From positions 3,290,229 through 3,354,228 of the forward strand of contig NW_002060944.1 in NCBI RefSeq assembly GCF_000150275.1: 64,000 nucleotides of DNA, in the 5' to 3' direction. The DNA is from Trichoplax adhaerens (taxonomy: Eukaryota > Placozoa > Uniplacotomia > Trichoplacea > Trichoplacidae). Shown piece after piece: positions 24,660 through 42,015 of the stretch (positions are counted from its first letter, which is position 1; each line of letters begins with the position of its first letter). Under the pieces are notes generated by a model. The model made no database searches. It was not told the DNA's origin and saw only the letters and a program-made list of their open reading frames with translations. The position numbers were made by a program, and so were the translations under genes.

Positions 24660-26730
24660 ATGCATCGATCATTGGAGCAGAACTCACCGGGTAATCATGG
24701 TCCAGATGGCCATTTATCGTTTAACTTACAGCAAACTGACCCACAGAATACTTTTGCAATAGCATCGAAGATAAGTCTGGTAAGAATAAATTGATTTTAA
24801 AAATAATGACAAAGTTATTGGACTAGCCTGTCTTGATACCATTAACTTGTCTATCACAGGCATTAGCAATTCTGCGTACGAAACCTGCGGGCATTTCTGC
24901 GTCTGATTTTACGCTGCAAATCTGTCGCTATTACAAAACTAAAGAAAACTGGAAAAACCAGGTCGGAAAATTTGCTTCATTGATATCTAAAGATTGATAT
25001 ATTGTACGGTACACCAGGGTCGTGCTTTAGATTTTGTCGAGATAATCGATAGAATTTGTCCTCTATTTTGATACAAAAAGGACTATTGTATCAGCGATAT
25101 GACTCTAATGTAGTACGTGTACTGTACATCTGCCTAGATCGAAAGTTTGCAAATACAAGCTATGTCTTATCAGCAAGAAATATTGCAAACATGGAATCAG
25201 GAACACAGTCAGGAAACAGAAACAGATACTAGTGAGGAAGTATGTATATATCAACGTTATCCATCAAACACTGCTGACCACAGCGATGTAACATATGATG
25301 AATCCAAGATACAAAACTATATCTCCTTTTTACAAACTAGTACGGTAACATCATTGATATAAGTAGTAAAATAAATCTAAATTCAATATAATACAATCGT
25401 CGTATAGAAATAAATGCTAAAACTTGTTAACACATGTTATTCAAAAAACCTAGTCATTACGGCAAGTTCGATTGTTTGCACCCCTGGAATTGATTCCTAT
25501 ATAGTGTCCAAATACTCAGCTATTCTCTGTAACATAGGAAATGCCGTACAAGGTATCTATCTCTATAAAACAATCATATGCAGCTTCAGGGCCATCATCT
25601 TATGTGCCCGTGTTTGCATTAATAATTACCCCCCCCCCCAAAAAAAAAATCAAGAAGTAGTTTCATGATTAATCGTGTTATTGCACTATACCCCTATTAT
25701 GCTTGCACGCAGCTAGGTACCATACCAATACGATAATGCTTTACTGTTAAGCATTAAGCTAACGACCGATATCTGAAAAATTCTTTGGGCTTTTAGGTAT
25801 AACTGATGTGATCAAAGAAAGCGAGTTTGTTTTGCCTGTAAATCTTGTCAAAAGAGCTATAGATAATATAATCAAAGGTTTTACTTTAATTTTATGAAAT
25901 CTTTATAATAAATTTATATTCTGAGTAATTATTTCTATAAAAAAAACTCACGAAATGCTTTATTTTGGATCGCTTCTTTGATCAGTGTTAAACGAAAGTA
26001 ATGATGCGATTGTGGACAAGAACGATGTCTTGGCGAAGTTAACTTCACTCGCTAACACCTTTTTCCAACGTTTAAAGGATACAAGTAAAATGGGAATTAA
26101 ATGCAATAATACAGAATCATACATCGAAATTTTAGTGACTATGAACGAAATACCTGACGTTAGGATTGCTGTATTATCTCAGCTCTTAGAATATACCTTA
26201 GAATTTTCTCGTTATTTGCAAGAATCAGGTGAGACAAACTTTAAAATAGTGCTTGTTTCGAATAGCTTGATAACTAGATACTTTTGATATTGCTTCGCGT
26301 ATTCGATAATAAATTTGTCATATACTTTTGTACACTGATATTGAAGTTGGATTATACTTGCAATAAACGTTGTAGCATGTGCTTTTTGATTTATTTTTAG
26401 CAACAAACTTACATATAGTGGATATACATTATTGTGACAAGGCCTCCTATGTTCTTAAGACGTTTGGCTTAATCTTGACAAAGTACGGGAATGGCCTATC
26501 ACAAACATGTATGCGTGCTATTTTAACACCGATAGAACAAAGTTATAGTATTTTCTCCATATATTTTTGAAACCCTATCTTCCCTTTACTAACACTATAA
26601 ATTTTCAGTAAAGCAACAACTATTCCAAGGTCTTGATGAATGCGGGATACTTATTGGCCGAGAATTTCCATTAGTATCTGGATATATTTGGACTTTCTTA
26701 GGGTTATTAGATGCTTCTTTGATGTCGTAA
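24660..26730 (+). CDS. MEI4: MEI4-like meiotic double-strand-break formation protein
   Basis: MEI4 works with REC114 and IHO1 on chromosome axes to allow SPO11 to make meiotic DNA breaks. Seven exons: 24660-24779, 24860-24961, 25138-25339, 25797-25877, 25986-26228, 26401-26541, 26609-26730, in one frame of 336 residues (mammalian MEI4 is about 385). The best evidence is the N-terminal signature at about residues 38-51, ISLALAILRTKPAG, matching the LALALAIIRSKPAD block of mammalian MEI4. It is followed at the right distance by a K-x-N-W-K-N-Q/IESLQIQAM segment that matches the W-R-S-K-VEILEAEVM helix. The C-terminus FPLVSGYIWTFLGLL resembles the conserved end of the family. The middle is a divergent helical repeat region, as expected for this fast-evolving protein. 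The exon 3 donor is ambiguous between GTACGG at 25340 and GTAACA five bases later; only the first keeps phase. Confidence 0.78.
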
Positions 26731-27054
26731 CAGTTAATTCGAAATAACGTGAGATAAATGTGTTACAGATTTCACTTTGTTGTATCATGTTATTTAACTA
26801 AGAGTTGAAAATTCTTTGTGAGCACAGCATCAGGAATTTTGACACTAGAGAATCTGCTTACTGTCTTATACCAGTAAAAATATTTAATGTGCCGAACGCA
26901 GCGAATGCAATACAAGTTTAATGTGGATAAAATACACTATAATTTTGTTATTAAAATTATTAAAATAATTTTCCAATGAATTAAAGCAAACGCAATGACA
27001 AAAATCTGTACAACATAGAAATAGGCGATGACTTTCAGTAATATTTTAAAAATA
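26731..27054. other. tail-to-tail spacer between MEI4 and SAMM50
   Basis: 324 bases between the MEI4 stop and the SAMM50 stop on the opposite strand. AT-rich; must hold both 3' UTRs. No other content seen. Confidence 0.5.
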
Positions 27055-30000
27055 TTAAAGAAAGCTTAACCCAACACCGAATTGAAAACCTGGACTAATT
27101 CTAAAATTATAAAAAATTATAGTTAGAATTTTGAATATTAAAAATAACCGATAAGACGTCCTTAAAAAGCTCATTCATGCTATTTTTCACTTACCTATCA
27201 GTGGCGTGAGCTCTGCAAGGTACGCAATAGTTTAGTTCTAACTGTGCAACACCTAATTTAACCAGCAATCCAATACCGTAACTCCAGCGATACCCCCGAA
27301 TTAATTCTTCTGTAGAGTCGCGGATAGCAGCTATAGATTACGATAGAAGGTTATCATTAAGCGTTCAGTATTATTTTAACGGAGATAGGAAGTAGTCAGT
27401 AGATAGTAATATACTGCAATAAACTTACATGAGCGTATATGACCAAGATTTCCTGCATTCACAAATAAGTGTGTTCTGAGTCGTTCACCAAATCCACCTT
27501 GAAGCGGTTTGAATGGCAATGGAGATATTAGATGTAATCCTGATGCCCATAGTGCATTGCCACCGATGGAATCGCCTTAAAAAATCGTACGCCAGACTTA
27601 CTTATAGTCGAGACTAGAAATATGAAAAAGATTTTTAAATTTCCCTAGCGAAGCCCTACCTTCACTATGTGGTCCAATGCCTCTCATCTGAAATCCGCGA
27701 ATTGATAAAGGACCACCTAGGAAAAACCTGCAATATGTTAAAAGCAATCAGACTAACGTTAGTAACTGTATTATTATGTTGCCTTTATAAAATAGTGTAC
27801 CTATCACTTATTTTAGATTGGCCATCCGAAGCTAACAGTCCAAGATTTAGGGAAGAAGAAAAGACCTATAAAATGCTGTTGATTAGCTATCTGCGATGTT
27901 TATGCATTTTTACATCTTAATAATGGCTCTTTATAGATGTATTCTTTATACCATTAACTTACTATGTTGTAAGGCAAAGTTTTGTTATATTGACATTCCA
28001 AGAAAAATCTATGAAATTTAGTATCCCCTAGACTTCCCAGGCCTGCGTGTTCCTAATTGATGTATTAACATAATAAATAATACAGTAATTACGGTAAGGT
28101 TATTTGTACACGTAACCTTAGTAAGTTCATGCTAGACCGTAACATTTCAAGTGACTATACACCAATACCTGTTCAAATCTTATGAAATGACCAGTGGTCG
28201 GGGAGACGCTATGATCTCTAGTATCTCGCATGAAAGCATGCTGATTTTATATAATAGATGGCATTAGCAGACTAATTCAGCAGCCGGCGTAAAAGCTTGT
28301 GGAGTAATTATAATAATTGTCATTGCATATCCACTTAACAAACCTTTATAGAACATTTTAAAGAATGACCAGACTCCTCCCGTACAGCCCAGGATGATCG
28401 ATCTGATAAGCACTGAATCTCTCTCCATACACTATCGAAATGTAAGCTATGAGCACCAAATTCTGTAATAATCTGTGCAAAAAATATTTTTTTGAAATAT
28501 TTTAGATGATTTCACTTCATATCTTCCTCAAACGTGCCACAACTAGAGTCAATATCAAATCCACTATGCAATTGCATCTAATATTGAACAACTAAATTAT
28601 GCTTTTGCCCGTACTGGATATTGGAAACCAATGCCTCGGGATATTTCTTTGAATGAACTTTGCACAAAGTCTATCGTTCCTTGATACAACGTTGAAGTCA
28701 GGCTGGAATATAAGGTACATTGTATATGATCACCTTCTATAGCTATTAATGCTAAATGTTGCGTTATGTACGTATAATTTTTCAAATTTTGTTATAACTA
28801 ATATGAATAGCCCACCTTTTCTCTTTATCGCCAAATAAGGGTTTAATGAAAGATAGCTGTATTTAATAAGCATAATCAAGAGAATTAAAGAACTTTCTAC
28901 ATGACATCAATAAAGCAACCAAAGTTATGTACCTGCAATGTTGTGGATTTCTTTGCACCGTATGCAATACTGCCCATTAATTCTTCAGCACGTCCAAAGA
29001 GGTTTCTAAGCTTGCCACCAATAACCTAATCATTTTAATCCGTTAATAGGAATGAGGCACTAGCAATAAAGCATTTGTAGGCTGTAACAACGTCATAAAG
29101 ACCATTCATTTAAAGCTATCTTTTACCAAGCGGCTATCCTGATTTCCAACTTCAGTCTTGAACTGAGCGGAAAAACGGCTCAATTCCCTTACTCGAAAAG
29201 TAACATCTAATTCTATCGGATCAGCTTTCTTATCTGTAATAAGTATAAATACATTAATTGAAACAGTACAACATTATCGTATCTAAAGATACCGCTTATT
29301 ATTTATACGTGTATAGCTATAAGAATTTGAAATTTTTACATTGCAATAGTAAGTATCCTTCAATGAAATATACGAGTATAAGATTATATTCTATCAATCC
29401 TACTGCTTCTTTTTATCAATACGCTTACAATCACCGCCTACCTGAAGCAGCATCAATAAAGACATTGACCGGATGAAAAATATCTAGGTCTTCCAGATAA
29501 TTTTTAGATAGATACATCTCCTTTACAAGCTATAAAATTTTACGAGAATCAGTGCCAAGATAATAAATTTAGGCAAAAGAAGTAGCTCTTATTCACCTCT
29601 TCAAACGTGGCAGCTTCAAATACGTTGTGGATTTTAGGTTGTACTAAATCAGTTCTAGTTACACGTAGTCCATCTATGTTGATATTGTGAACTTTGATCT
29701 AAAACACAAGCACAGCGGAGAGCGCTTATTGTAGTTTGAGGCAGTAGTAATATTTAGAAAGTTAAAGTGCGATAACAGTACAGTATGGAACTATAAATTA
29801 ATGGTTAGCAGCACGGTACAGTATACAATTGGTGATTATTTATAACGAACAATAATAAACTGCGCTCTAAGATTGTCTACAAAATCAGAACAACAAGTAA
29901 GTTATATGCAATTATGCATGGACAAGCAATATAGTTCTTATCATATACGTATGTACCTTCTTATTTTTTAATTGCTGTTCAGCAGATTTGATTATAATAA

Positions 30001-30217
30001 CCCCAAAATAGAGTAAAGCAGATGATATAGAGGATAAAAAGTACATAATGCAATCAGTTAATTTTGTCTGTCATAATAAAACGATTTGTAGTTATTTTTC
30101 CGCAATATACGGTATATGCATGGACTCGATATTACTTGAAATTCAACTTATTATTTATGGTAACATTAAGCTTACCAAACGTGTAGCACCTCTCTTCTCA
30201 TTCTCTGCTCCCTGCAT
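27055..30217 (-). CDS. SAMM50: sorting and assembly machinery subunit SAM50 (Omp85 family)
   Basis: Outer mitochondrial membrane beta-barrel protein that inserts other beta-barrels (VDAC, TOM40) and contacts MICOS. Sixteen exons from 30217-30176 to 27100-27055 sum to one frame of 440 residues (human 469). Residues about 20-110 form the single POTRA domain ([30 protein letters not shown]). The barrel follows: [52 protein letters not shown], the Omp85 signature [38 protein letters not shown], and the C-terminal [11 protein letters not shown], which reads as a beta-signal. Exon 2 is only 18 bases (29974-29957, QLKNKK) and is the least certain join. The start at 30217 is the only ATG that connects in phase. 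The acidic N-terminal extension of vertebrates is shorter here. Confidence 0.95.
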
Positions 30218-31466
30218 CGATGACCCTTTACCGGTTGTTTCCTAATTAAATTATAGTTATAGTAGGAGATATTTTATCATATCTTTTATCAATTGCGAAT
30301 CGCATTATTTTTAATGAATATAGCAAATGAAAGTCACAAATCCCTTGCAAGAAGATTTAGGTTGCTACTTGCATTTATAGGTTTAGAAGCTTTGCAATGT
30401 CATTTGAGGAGTAAAACTACGACGAGATGCAAGTATGCATGTCTCTTTACACTAGCAGTAATATACTTGCATTATGTACAAGCTGTTATATCATTATTAG
30501 TACCTGGAGAGTATCAACTATAGTATCAACATGAGTATTTTTCAACCTTGTTGAAAGTGGAACTAAGTAGAAATACTGTAAGTTTTTGTAGACTGGACTT
30601 GGATAACTTACGAGTACTTGATTGGGCATTTTACCCAAGAAGAAATCGAATGCATTCTTATACTTTATATGTAGATTCAATTTTAGCTTCAAATTTACCA
30701 TAGTGACCATACTGTACGCAAACTACCAATTCGAGTAAGCGGATAATTTCCTAGCTCAAGGATCAAATCATATGCGAAAAATTGAATCTACAGTACTGTA
30801 AAAATCACAAGGTATATCTTTGGCCTATATAATGTAGATAGACAGCCTATCCAATACTGTATAGTATATAATAAAGTTGATCGATTGGAATTATTGATAA
30901 TCGTATCTCAATCCATGATGTTAACCACGTCGACTCTAGAATAGTCCTGGCAATACCTGCTACATACTCGTCCATATGAGGATCGCTTTTATATATTTGC
31001 ATCGTTAATTGTTACATCATCTTACCTCTTCAGCCATGATTTTCCAAATAGAATCAGACTCAAAATTGATACAGTTATCAGGTTCCTTTTGCTCCTGTAC
31101 AACGCTGGTACATGGATTGTGTAATTAGAATCGAGCTATCAATCAGTGCTACCCCAAAGAACTGATCGCAGATCTTCAAAACGAAGGTAAAAGTGAGCGC
31201 AAGCAGCACACTAAATCTGCTGAGAGTGAGAACTGTGCTGTACTAGCGACTGAAGAAAGGGAGTGTGCTGTATAGCTCAGTGTACTATACACTATACAGT
31301 ACTGTATACCGTATAGTCAGGGACTTCAAATTCGCTATGATTTGCAGATTCATTTTACCTACGGTAACACGCAGAAGACTCATGCTACCTGACATACCGT
31401 CCGTCCGTAGTCTTCCAGTTCATGAACGGTTGAGTCACCTACGGTATTCGTGAACACTACTACACT
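30218..31466. other. divergent spacer upstream of SAMM50 and the small ORF
   Basis: About 1.25 kb between two divergently oriented starts. A short GTAC-rich palindromic patch lies at about 31265-31320 (repeated TATACAGTACTGTATA-like words). No convincing exon. A 76-codon plus-strand ORF at 30293-30523 has no support. Confidence 0.4.
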
Positions 31467-31772
31467 ATGAGCCAGAAGCCTGAGACAGGGTCAACTATCC
31501 ATGATTGGACTGGGCCAAGCCAAGTGAACGTTCACATTCATATTGGAGGATACACACTTTGCATGGATGTTAACGATCCTGATGTAAATAGTAAAGTTCC
31601 AATCTTCTTCTTCTAATTGTGCTTACAGTATATAGTGCTTCAAATATTATCCAAGAAGTTCGACTGCATCTTTAAAGGTTGCCCTGATGCTAGTGAAATT
31701 GCAGATGTTCTGAAACCTTGGACTTTGTGCATTGAACGACTATTAGAGGACGATCAGCGTGCATGCTCGTAG
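31467..31772 (+). CDS. small two-exon ORF directly upstream of cyclin H, product unknown
   Basis: ATG at 31467 opens a first exon reading MSQKPETGSTIHDWTG and NVHIHIGGYTLCMDVND, ending at donor GTAAAG (31591). The second exon starts after TATAG (31633-31637 region) and reads LQILSKKFDCIFKGCPD, then IADVLKPWTLCIERLLEDD, stopping at TAG 31770-31772. Total about 86 residues. Phases agree (the split codon becomes ATG). An alternative pair, donor GTTCCA with acceptor TTACAG, also stays in frame and adds a few residues. I do not recognise the protein; it is soluble and mixed alpha/beta in composition. A consensus donor GTAAGT sits at 31774, right after the stop, and the next good acceptor TTTCAG at 31976 lies 38 bases before the cyclin H ATG. 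This may be the first cistron of a joint transcript, or a long upstream ORF. Confidence 0.45.
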
Positions 31773-32014
31773 AGTAAGTACCGTTGTTATGTTGTTGTAT
31801 GTTGCATGCTGATGTCGGTTAATTTAAGGAGCATTGAATGATTGGTACACAGACTATCTACAGTATCCTATCGCGACTATTGAAAATAGTTAATCTGTGT
31901 TTGCTACGTTGTATTTTAATCAGGACTTGCTACTACCTGTATGAAGCTATCATAACAATTTGTTGTTTTCTTTCAGTTCGTAACTGGTTTTGAGCGCGTC
32001 CTGAACAAGTGAAC

Positions 32015-34412
32015 ATGTATCACACTAGTACACAACGAAAATATTGGACATTTCCCAACGAAGAGGAAATTGCCCAACATAAAGGCGCTCTACATAACCA
32101 ATTCTTTCAAAAATTAAAGGTATTTGAAAGACCTAATAAGCAATAATACAACTGCCAGAAACTGATTCCAAATGTTACGCTTTAATTCTAAAGTCGTGAG
32201 CTAGACGTCGTTTAATTGTTGATATTTTGGGGTTTCCCTAAATGCTACAAATTCGTAACTTAATTGTCAACGATTTAAAATTGCATAACTTGCAGGATGA
32301 TGATTCTAGACATATACGTACCAAAGGTAAGAAATTTTTACTGTGCGATATTTATTCTAGTCGTTTTATGAGTACTATTTAGCATACTTATACATCACCG
32401 TTGGATCAATTTTCTGAACTGGAGTCATTCATTAATTTACAGATTTGCCCAGTGTAGAAGAACTAGATCATCTTTGCACCTTTTATGAATTCGAATTAAT
32501 GGATCTCTGCAGGCGTTTTGACCCACCAATGCCTGTAACTACTCTGGCAAGTTTTATTCTAAAATAATTACTTAGCTGTCAGTTACTGTACGCTATAATT
32601 ACTAAAACTTTCCAGTATAGCAATTTATGATAGTGTAATGATGAGGAATAATGGCATTATTGTTATTATTAAATAACTAACTTGCACTTTCTAATTAGGC
32701 TACAGCTGCAGTGTATATGAAGAGATTTTATCTTGTCTGTTCCGTGATGGACTATCACCCATGTGATATCATGTCAGTAAAAATTATGGATTACCCATTC
32801 CTTGATTTAATAAATTGTATCTCAATGCTACATAAATAAGGAAGGATGACGAACGATATAGGAAAATTAATCAGATACATCGATGTACCTAACACAGGTT
32901 GGCATGCGTCTACCTTGCTACGAAGGTCGACGAGTATAATATTTCTATAGATAAGTTTTTGACAATGGTTCCTGAAAACGATAAGGAACGAGCCAAAAGT
33001 CGTACGCTTGGATTCGAGGTACGTGGGCTGCTTCTATCATCGAAATGTTACTGATAAATTGATGATATTCAAATCCTTTCTAGCTATTAGTAATGGAAAA
33101 ATTGAAATTTCATCTGACAATACATTGTCCGTATAGACCAGTGGAAGGTTTATTAATCAACATTATGGTATATACTATGAATACATGGATTAGTTACGCT
33201 AGGAGAAGCAGTTGACTTGAGCACATATTTAAAATTTTCGTCTTTCTTTATATTAGACGGTGATTCCAGAAATTGCCGATAAAATAGACGAGCTTAGAAG
33301 GCATATCGATAAATTTTTATCGAAGATACTGTATTGTCAAGCAATGTTGATCTATCCCCCATCTCAGGTAATATAAATTGTTTGTACGGAATTAAAGCGC
33401 TTTATTGACTAAATATTTGTCTAATGCGTAAGGTCGGTGAAATTGCTTTATTCCCTTCACAGATTGCACTTGCGGCAATAATTGAAGCTGGTGAAAAAGC
33501 AGGACTGGACTTATTCGAGTCTGTTATATCTGCAGTATTAAATAACAATTCCTAAATATCTGATTCTCTCTTAATTTTAAATAACGTGTTCTATGTTCTA
33601 ATAGGCGATATCTTAAACAGCATGTCGTGGGCAAATCAGATGACAATAAATATATCCAGCTGGTAGCGAAATTAAAAGGTTGCTTTAATAGATTAGCAAA
33701 TTTTACATCACCATAATACGCATTGTCTAGATTTCTAGAAAATTGTAGTGCTGCAAGTAAGTACTCATTTAATATAAAATGTTGCAGATATTCGTAAAAT
33801 GACTAATCGGAGTCCTACAAAAATAGATGTACATACGGTATGGAAATAATCGCAATGTTGCTTTTGAATAAATTTTAGAACTCTAATCTTGTTATTTATG
33901 TTTTAATATAGCATCAATATGTAATATTAAAAACTGCTCCATTTATTGTTTTCTACTCAACAGAAAGAGAAAATTGAAGAGAAAGTCAGAATTTATCGTA
34001 ATGAAAATCATAATCCTGATAGCCACGCGTGCGTTACAAAAATTAAAGCGAGATTGATATATTGTAGATCGTAGTCGTTCAATAACAGATATATAAAACA
34101 TACAGAACTGATTATAGTACGTTAATTATGTTGCATCTATCAAAGTGTCTTATTTGATATGTTTTCAGTTACAAACGTTTACGTGAAGAGGAGGAGAAAA
34201 TGCTTGAGCAGAGACAAGCGGAGAAGCGTACTCGTTTAGCTAAGGTGCCCTACCAAAATCGATCTGTACGACCCTAAACATGTCATACTTTTGTTTACTA
34301 TGTGAACAGTATTTATAATATTCTTATGGATAATTTCGAATAGTTATTGCTAATTTCGAAATACTTGTTATAATAGGACAAGAAACAACGAGAAAGCAAA
34401 TTATTGCGATAA
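32015..34412 (+). CDS. CCNH: cyclin H, CDK-activating kinase / TFIIH subunit
   Basis: Partner of CDK7 and MAT1 in the CDK-activating kinase and in TFIIH, where it phosphorylates the RNA polymerase II tail. Thirteen exons: 32015-32119, 32296-32326, 32443-32546, 32699-32772, 32898-33018, 33084-33167, 33257-33367, 33463-33518, 33605-33678, 33739-33756, 33968-34028, 34169-34244, 34377-34412; 316 residues (human 323). Landmarks: start MYHTSTQRKYWTF (human MYHNSSQKRHWTF), first cyclin box YMKRFYLVCSVMDYHP and CVYLATKVDEYNISID, then LEYELL-equivalent EKLKFHLTIHCPYRPVEG, and second box AMLIYPPSQIALAAI. The C-terminal helix is charged (REEEEKMLEQRQAEKR). Intron 3 is GC-AG: GCAAGT at 32547 restores the 17-residue alignment through MPVTTLATAAVYMKRFY. 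Exon 10 is only 18 bases and the exon 9-11 joins are the least certain. Confidence 0.93.
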
Positions 34413-35639
34413 TTATTTGTAGCATTTGATAACATGGCGATGATGCTTGGTTCTGGAATCAATGCATACTCGTATACCGTATGTGTATGATTATAATATT
34501 AATTACTTTATAAAGGGTCCGTATTTTCGGTTCATCCTTTATTCTTAAATATTTACTGCAATTTGTAAGTTTATTGTAGTCGAATTTTATTCAGAATGAT
34601 CTGAAGTATGTACGTGTGTTTAACTTTAGCAAATTCGATTGATTGGTAAAATTTGATTCTGTATAAAGCATTTCGCCTATACTTAATCAGTGTATAGCAT
34701 ACGAGTCACCGTGTTGCATTTGTTGGATTTTAATTGCAGTAAATATATTTATTCTTTGCATTGATGTCTTTCTACGCTTATATGGCATACCTATAGCTAT
34801 GAAGAAACTATTATTGTAGTGGCATACGGGTCTATAACTGATATAACCAATGTATTAACTTGTGGGTACTTCTAACCTACGTCATACCATATGGCATTGA
34901 CTGCATTTGGAAGTGCTGTGAAGACTAAATCGGTTACAGTAGATTGACACGGTGAAATATTAACTGCACACGCGTATCATTTCTGGATGGCAAATATGCT
35001 GTATATAGTTAACACATGCTAGAAATTTTTCCTGTTGTTGTTTTCTAAGCATGGATTATTACTATTGTTCCATACTTGCATGATGATGATCAATGATGTA
35101 AGTGTTCGAGTATCTACTCTACCTGAACGTGTCTATTCAATATTAGTCAATAATCATGCATGTCAATGTTGTACACCTCGATTCATGCTCCAAGATGGGT
35201 ACTGTACTATGTTAAAAGTGTGCAATAATGTAGTGTATCAATAACGCGGCCTATTTGCAATGCAAACAAAGCATTAACGGTGCTGCTGATGTTCTTACTG
35301 TATTGTCGTCCACTGTTATTGACAAAAGGCGAAATCTGTACTAAGACCAAGATGAATGTCATGGGAGTGGGGATAGAAATGATTGATGATTATTGTGAAG
35401 TGGGTTATTCCACGTTAGATAGGTTATGTTAAGGAGGAAAAAAAAAAGCAGCAAGAAATATGTGTAGCGATATTGCAGCAGCAACTATCCGGCAACACAG
35501 CTGGCAGACGATCTGCTGTTCACACCTCATCGCGGCACACTGTAGCTTTTTGGAGAACAGTTGTGTATAGTACTGTATGACACCGGGCTAATGTTGCCGT
35601 TGGTAAGTCATTGAGTCATATGTCCGTGGGCAAAATGAC
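34413..35639. other. intergenic downstream of cyclin H
   Basis: About 1.2 kb with no recognisable exon. A 69-codon ORF at 35035-35244 has no splice or motif support. Confidence 0.4.
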
Positions 35640-36005
35640 CGTTGACCATTGTACTGTACAAGTGTACATTGTACTTGTTCAAACAGCGTTCAGAAGACAG
35701 GTACGGACTGGTATGGGACCGTACCGTGTATGGTGATCCGAACCGTACCAGTACAATACTGTTTCTTTGGATTATGTCATTCATGACGTACAGTACATTG
35801 TACACTGGCGATGTACAGTGCCAAGACTGTAAAGTACTGTCAGATGCAAGACGTCACAGCCATCATCACACGACTCAGTACAAACGCTTATAATACAGTG
35901 CTGTCCCGTTTTACTCTTCATATTGGACCTGCCTCCCTCTGGTACACTGTACAGTACGGTAATTTACTGTACAGTAGGCCGTAGACCATACTGTACAGTA
36001 CAGTG
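35640..36005. repeat. GTAC-palindrome-rich tract
   Basis: Dense overlapping self-complementary words such as GTACTGTACAAGTGTACA, TGTACACTG and TACTGTACAGTA occur through this stretch, with a looser middle. The words match those in the tract at 54285-55035 and the short runs at 62290-62570 and 63736-63777. It can fold into many alternative hairpins. ORFs on both strands across it are by-products of palindromy. Confidence 0.7.
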
Positions 36006-36857
36006 CAAATGTGGTCCTTTTTTTTTAGCTGTTTTTATACCGGTTGAAGGTAATTTAATTAAATAATCTATTTAATTAAAGCAGTCCAACTTTATTTATC
36101 CTACAACGTTGATAGGTTACAGTGTAGACTCGATAGTCAGTAGTTAGTTATTGTACATGAGAGAGTAAAAGTACTTAGACGTTGAAAAATTGTCTTAGTC
36201 AAAATATTCACTACAACCAACTCCAGTGATAGACTTGAAAAAATGCTTCAACGACTTGACGGTTGACTTGTACTAGAACGGTGTTCCAATTCACAATTAG
36301 AAATCCGCGTTGGAGAGAGCGCAAAACAATTTTTGCCTGGTTGGTAAAGGCTGGCAATTGATTCCAACAACGCTTCAAATTCGATGAAATCTTGATAATC
36401 TTAATCTTTAATTGGCCAGTCAAAGTCGAATATAAAACATTGGCTATTGCATACCAATGGAGAATTAACCCAGCATCTGTCATCGTCAACCTTTTGCAAA
36501 AGGATAGAAGAAAGACAAGAAAGGCTAACCAAAACTTTTGATTGGCACTTGTACTACCATTATTCCACTACACGCCTGCATCTCTTCTTACTGTATACGT
36601 TGCTAGATGATATATCCTATTATAGTCACGACCAAACATTTCCATTAAAGGTGACATCAACGTTTGAATTTTCAAAAGGTGTTCGCTCATTTCCAGAAGA
36701 TAAAGCATTCTTAAGTTCATTGGTAAAAATGCAATACTCGTAAAAAGAACCAATTACTCGTATACCTGGATATGACAGCTAACCACTAAGTGTACTACAC
36801 TGGTAAGGTTCAAACTCTTTGAAATCTCGAAAGTTAGCTGAAAGAAATCTTTTCAAG
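36006..36857. other. upstream region of PI4KB
   Basis: About 850 bases ahead of the PI4KB ATG. Overlapping open frames exist on both strands at 36211-36753, none with a recognisable motif or clean splice partner. The 5' UTR and promoter of PI4KB are presumably here. Confidence 0.35.

Positions 36858-42015
<5,158 letters not shown>

Noticed and set aside
36211-36753. Overlapping ORFs on both strands upstream of PI4KB
   Set aside because: Neither strand shows a known motif, the minus frames are interrupted between the two blocks, and the plus frame needs a non-ATG start.
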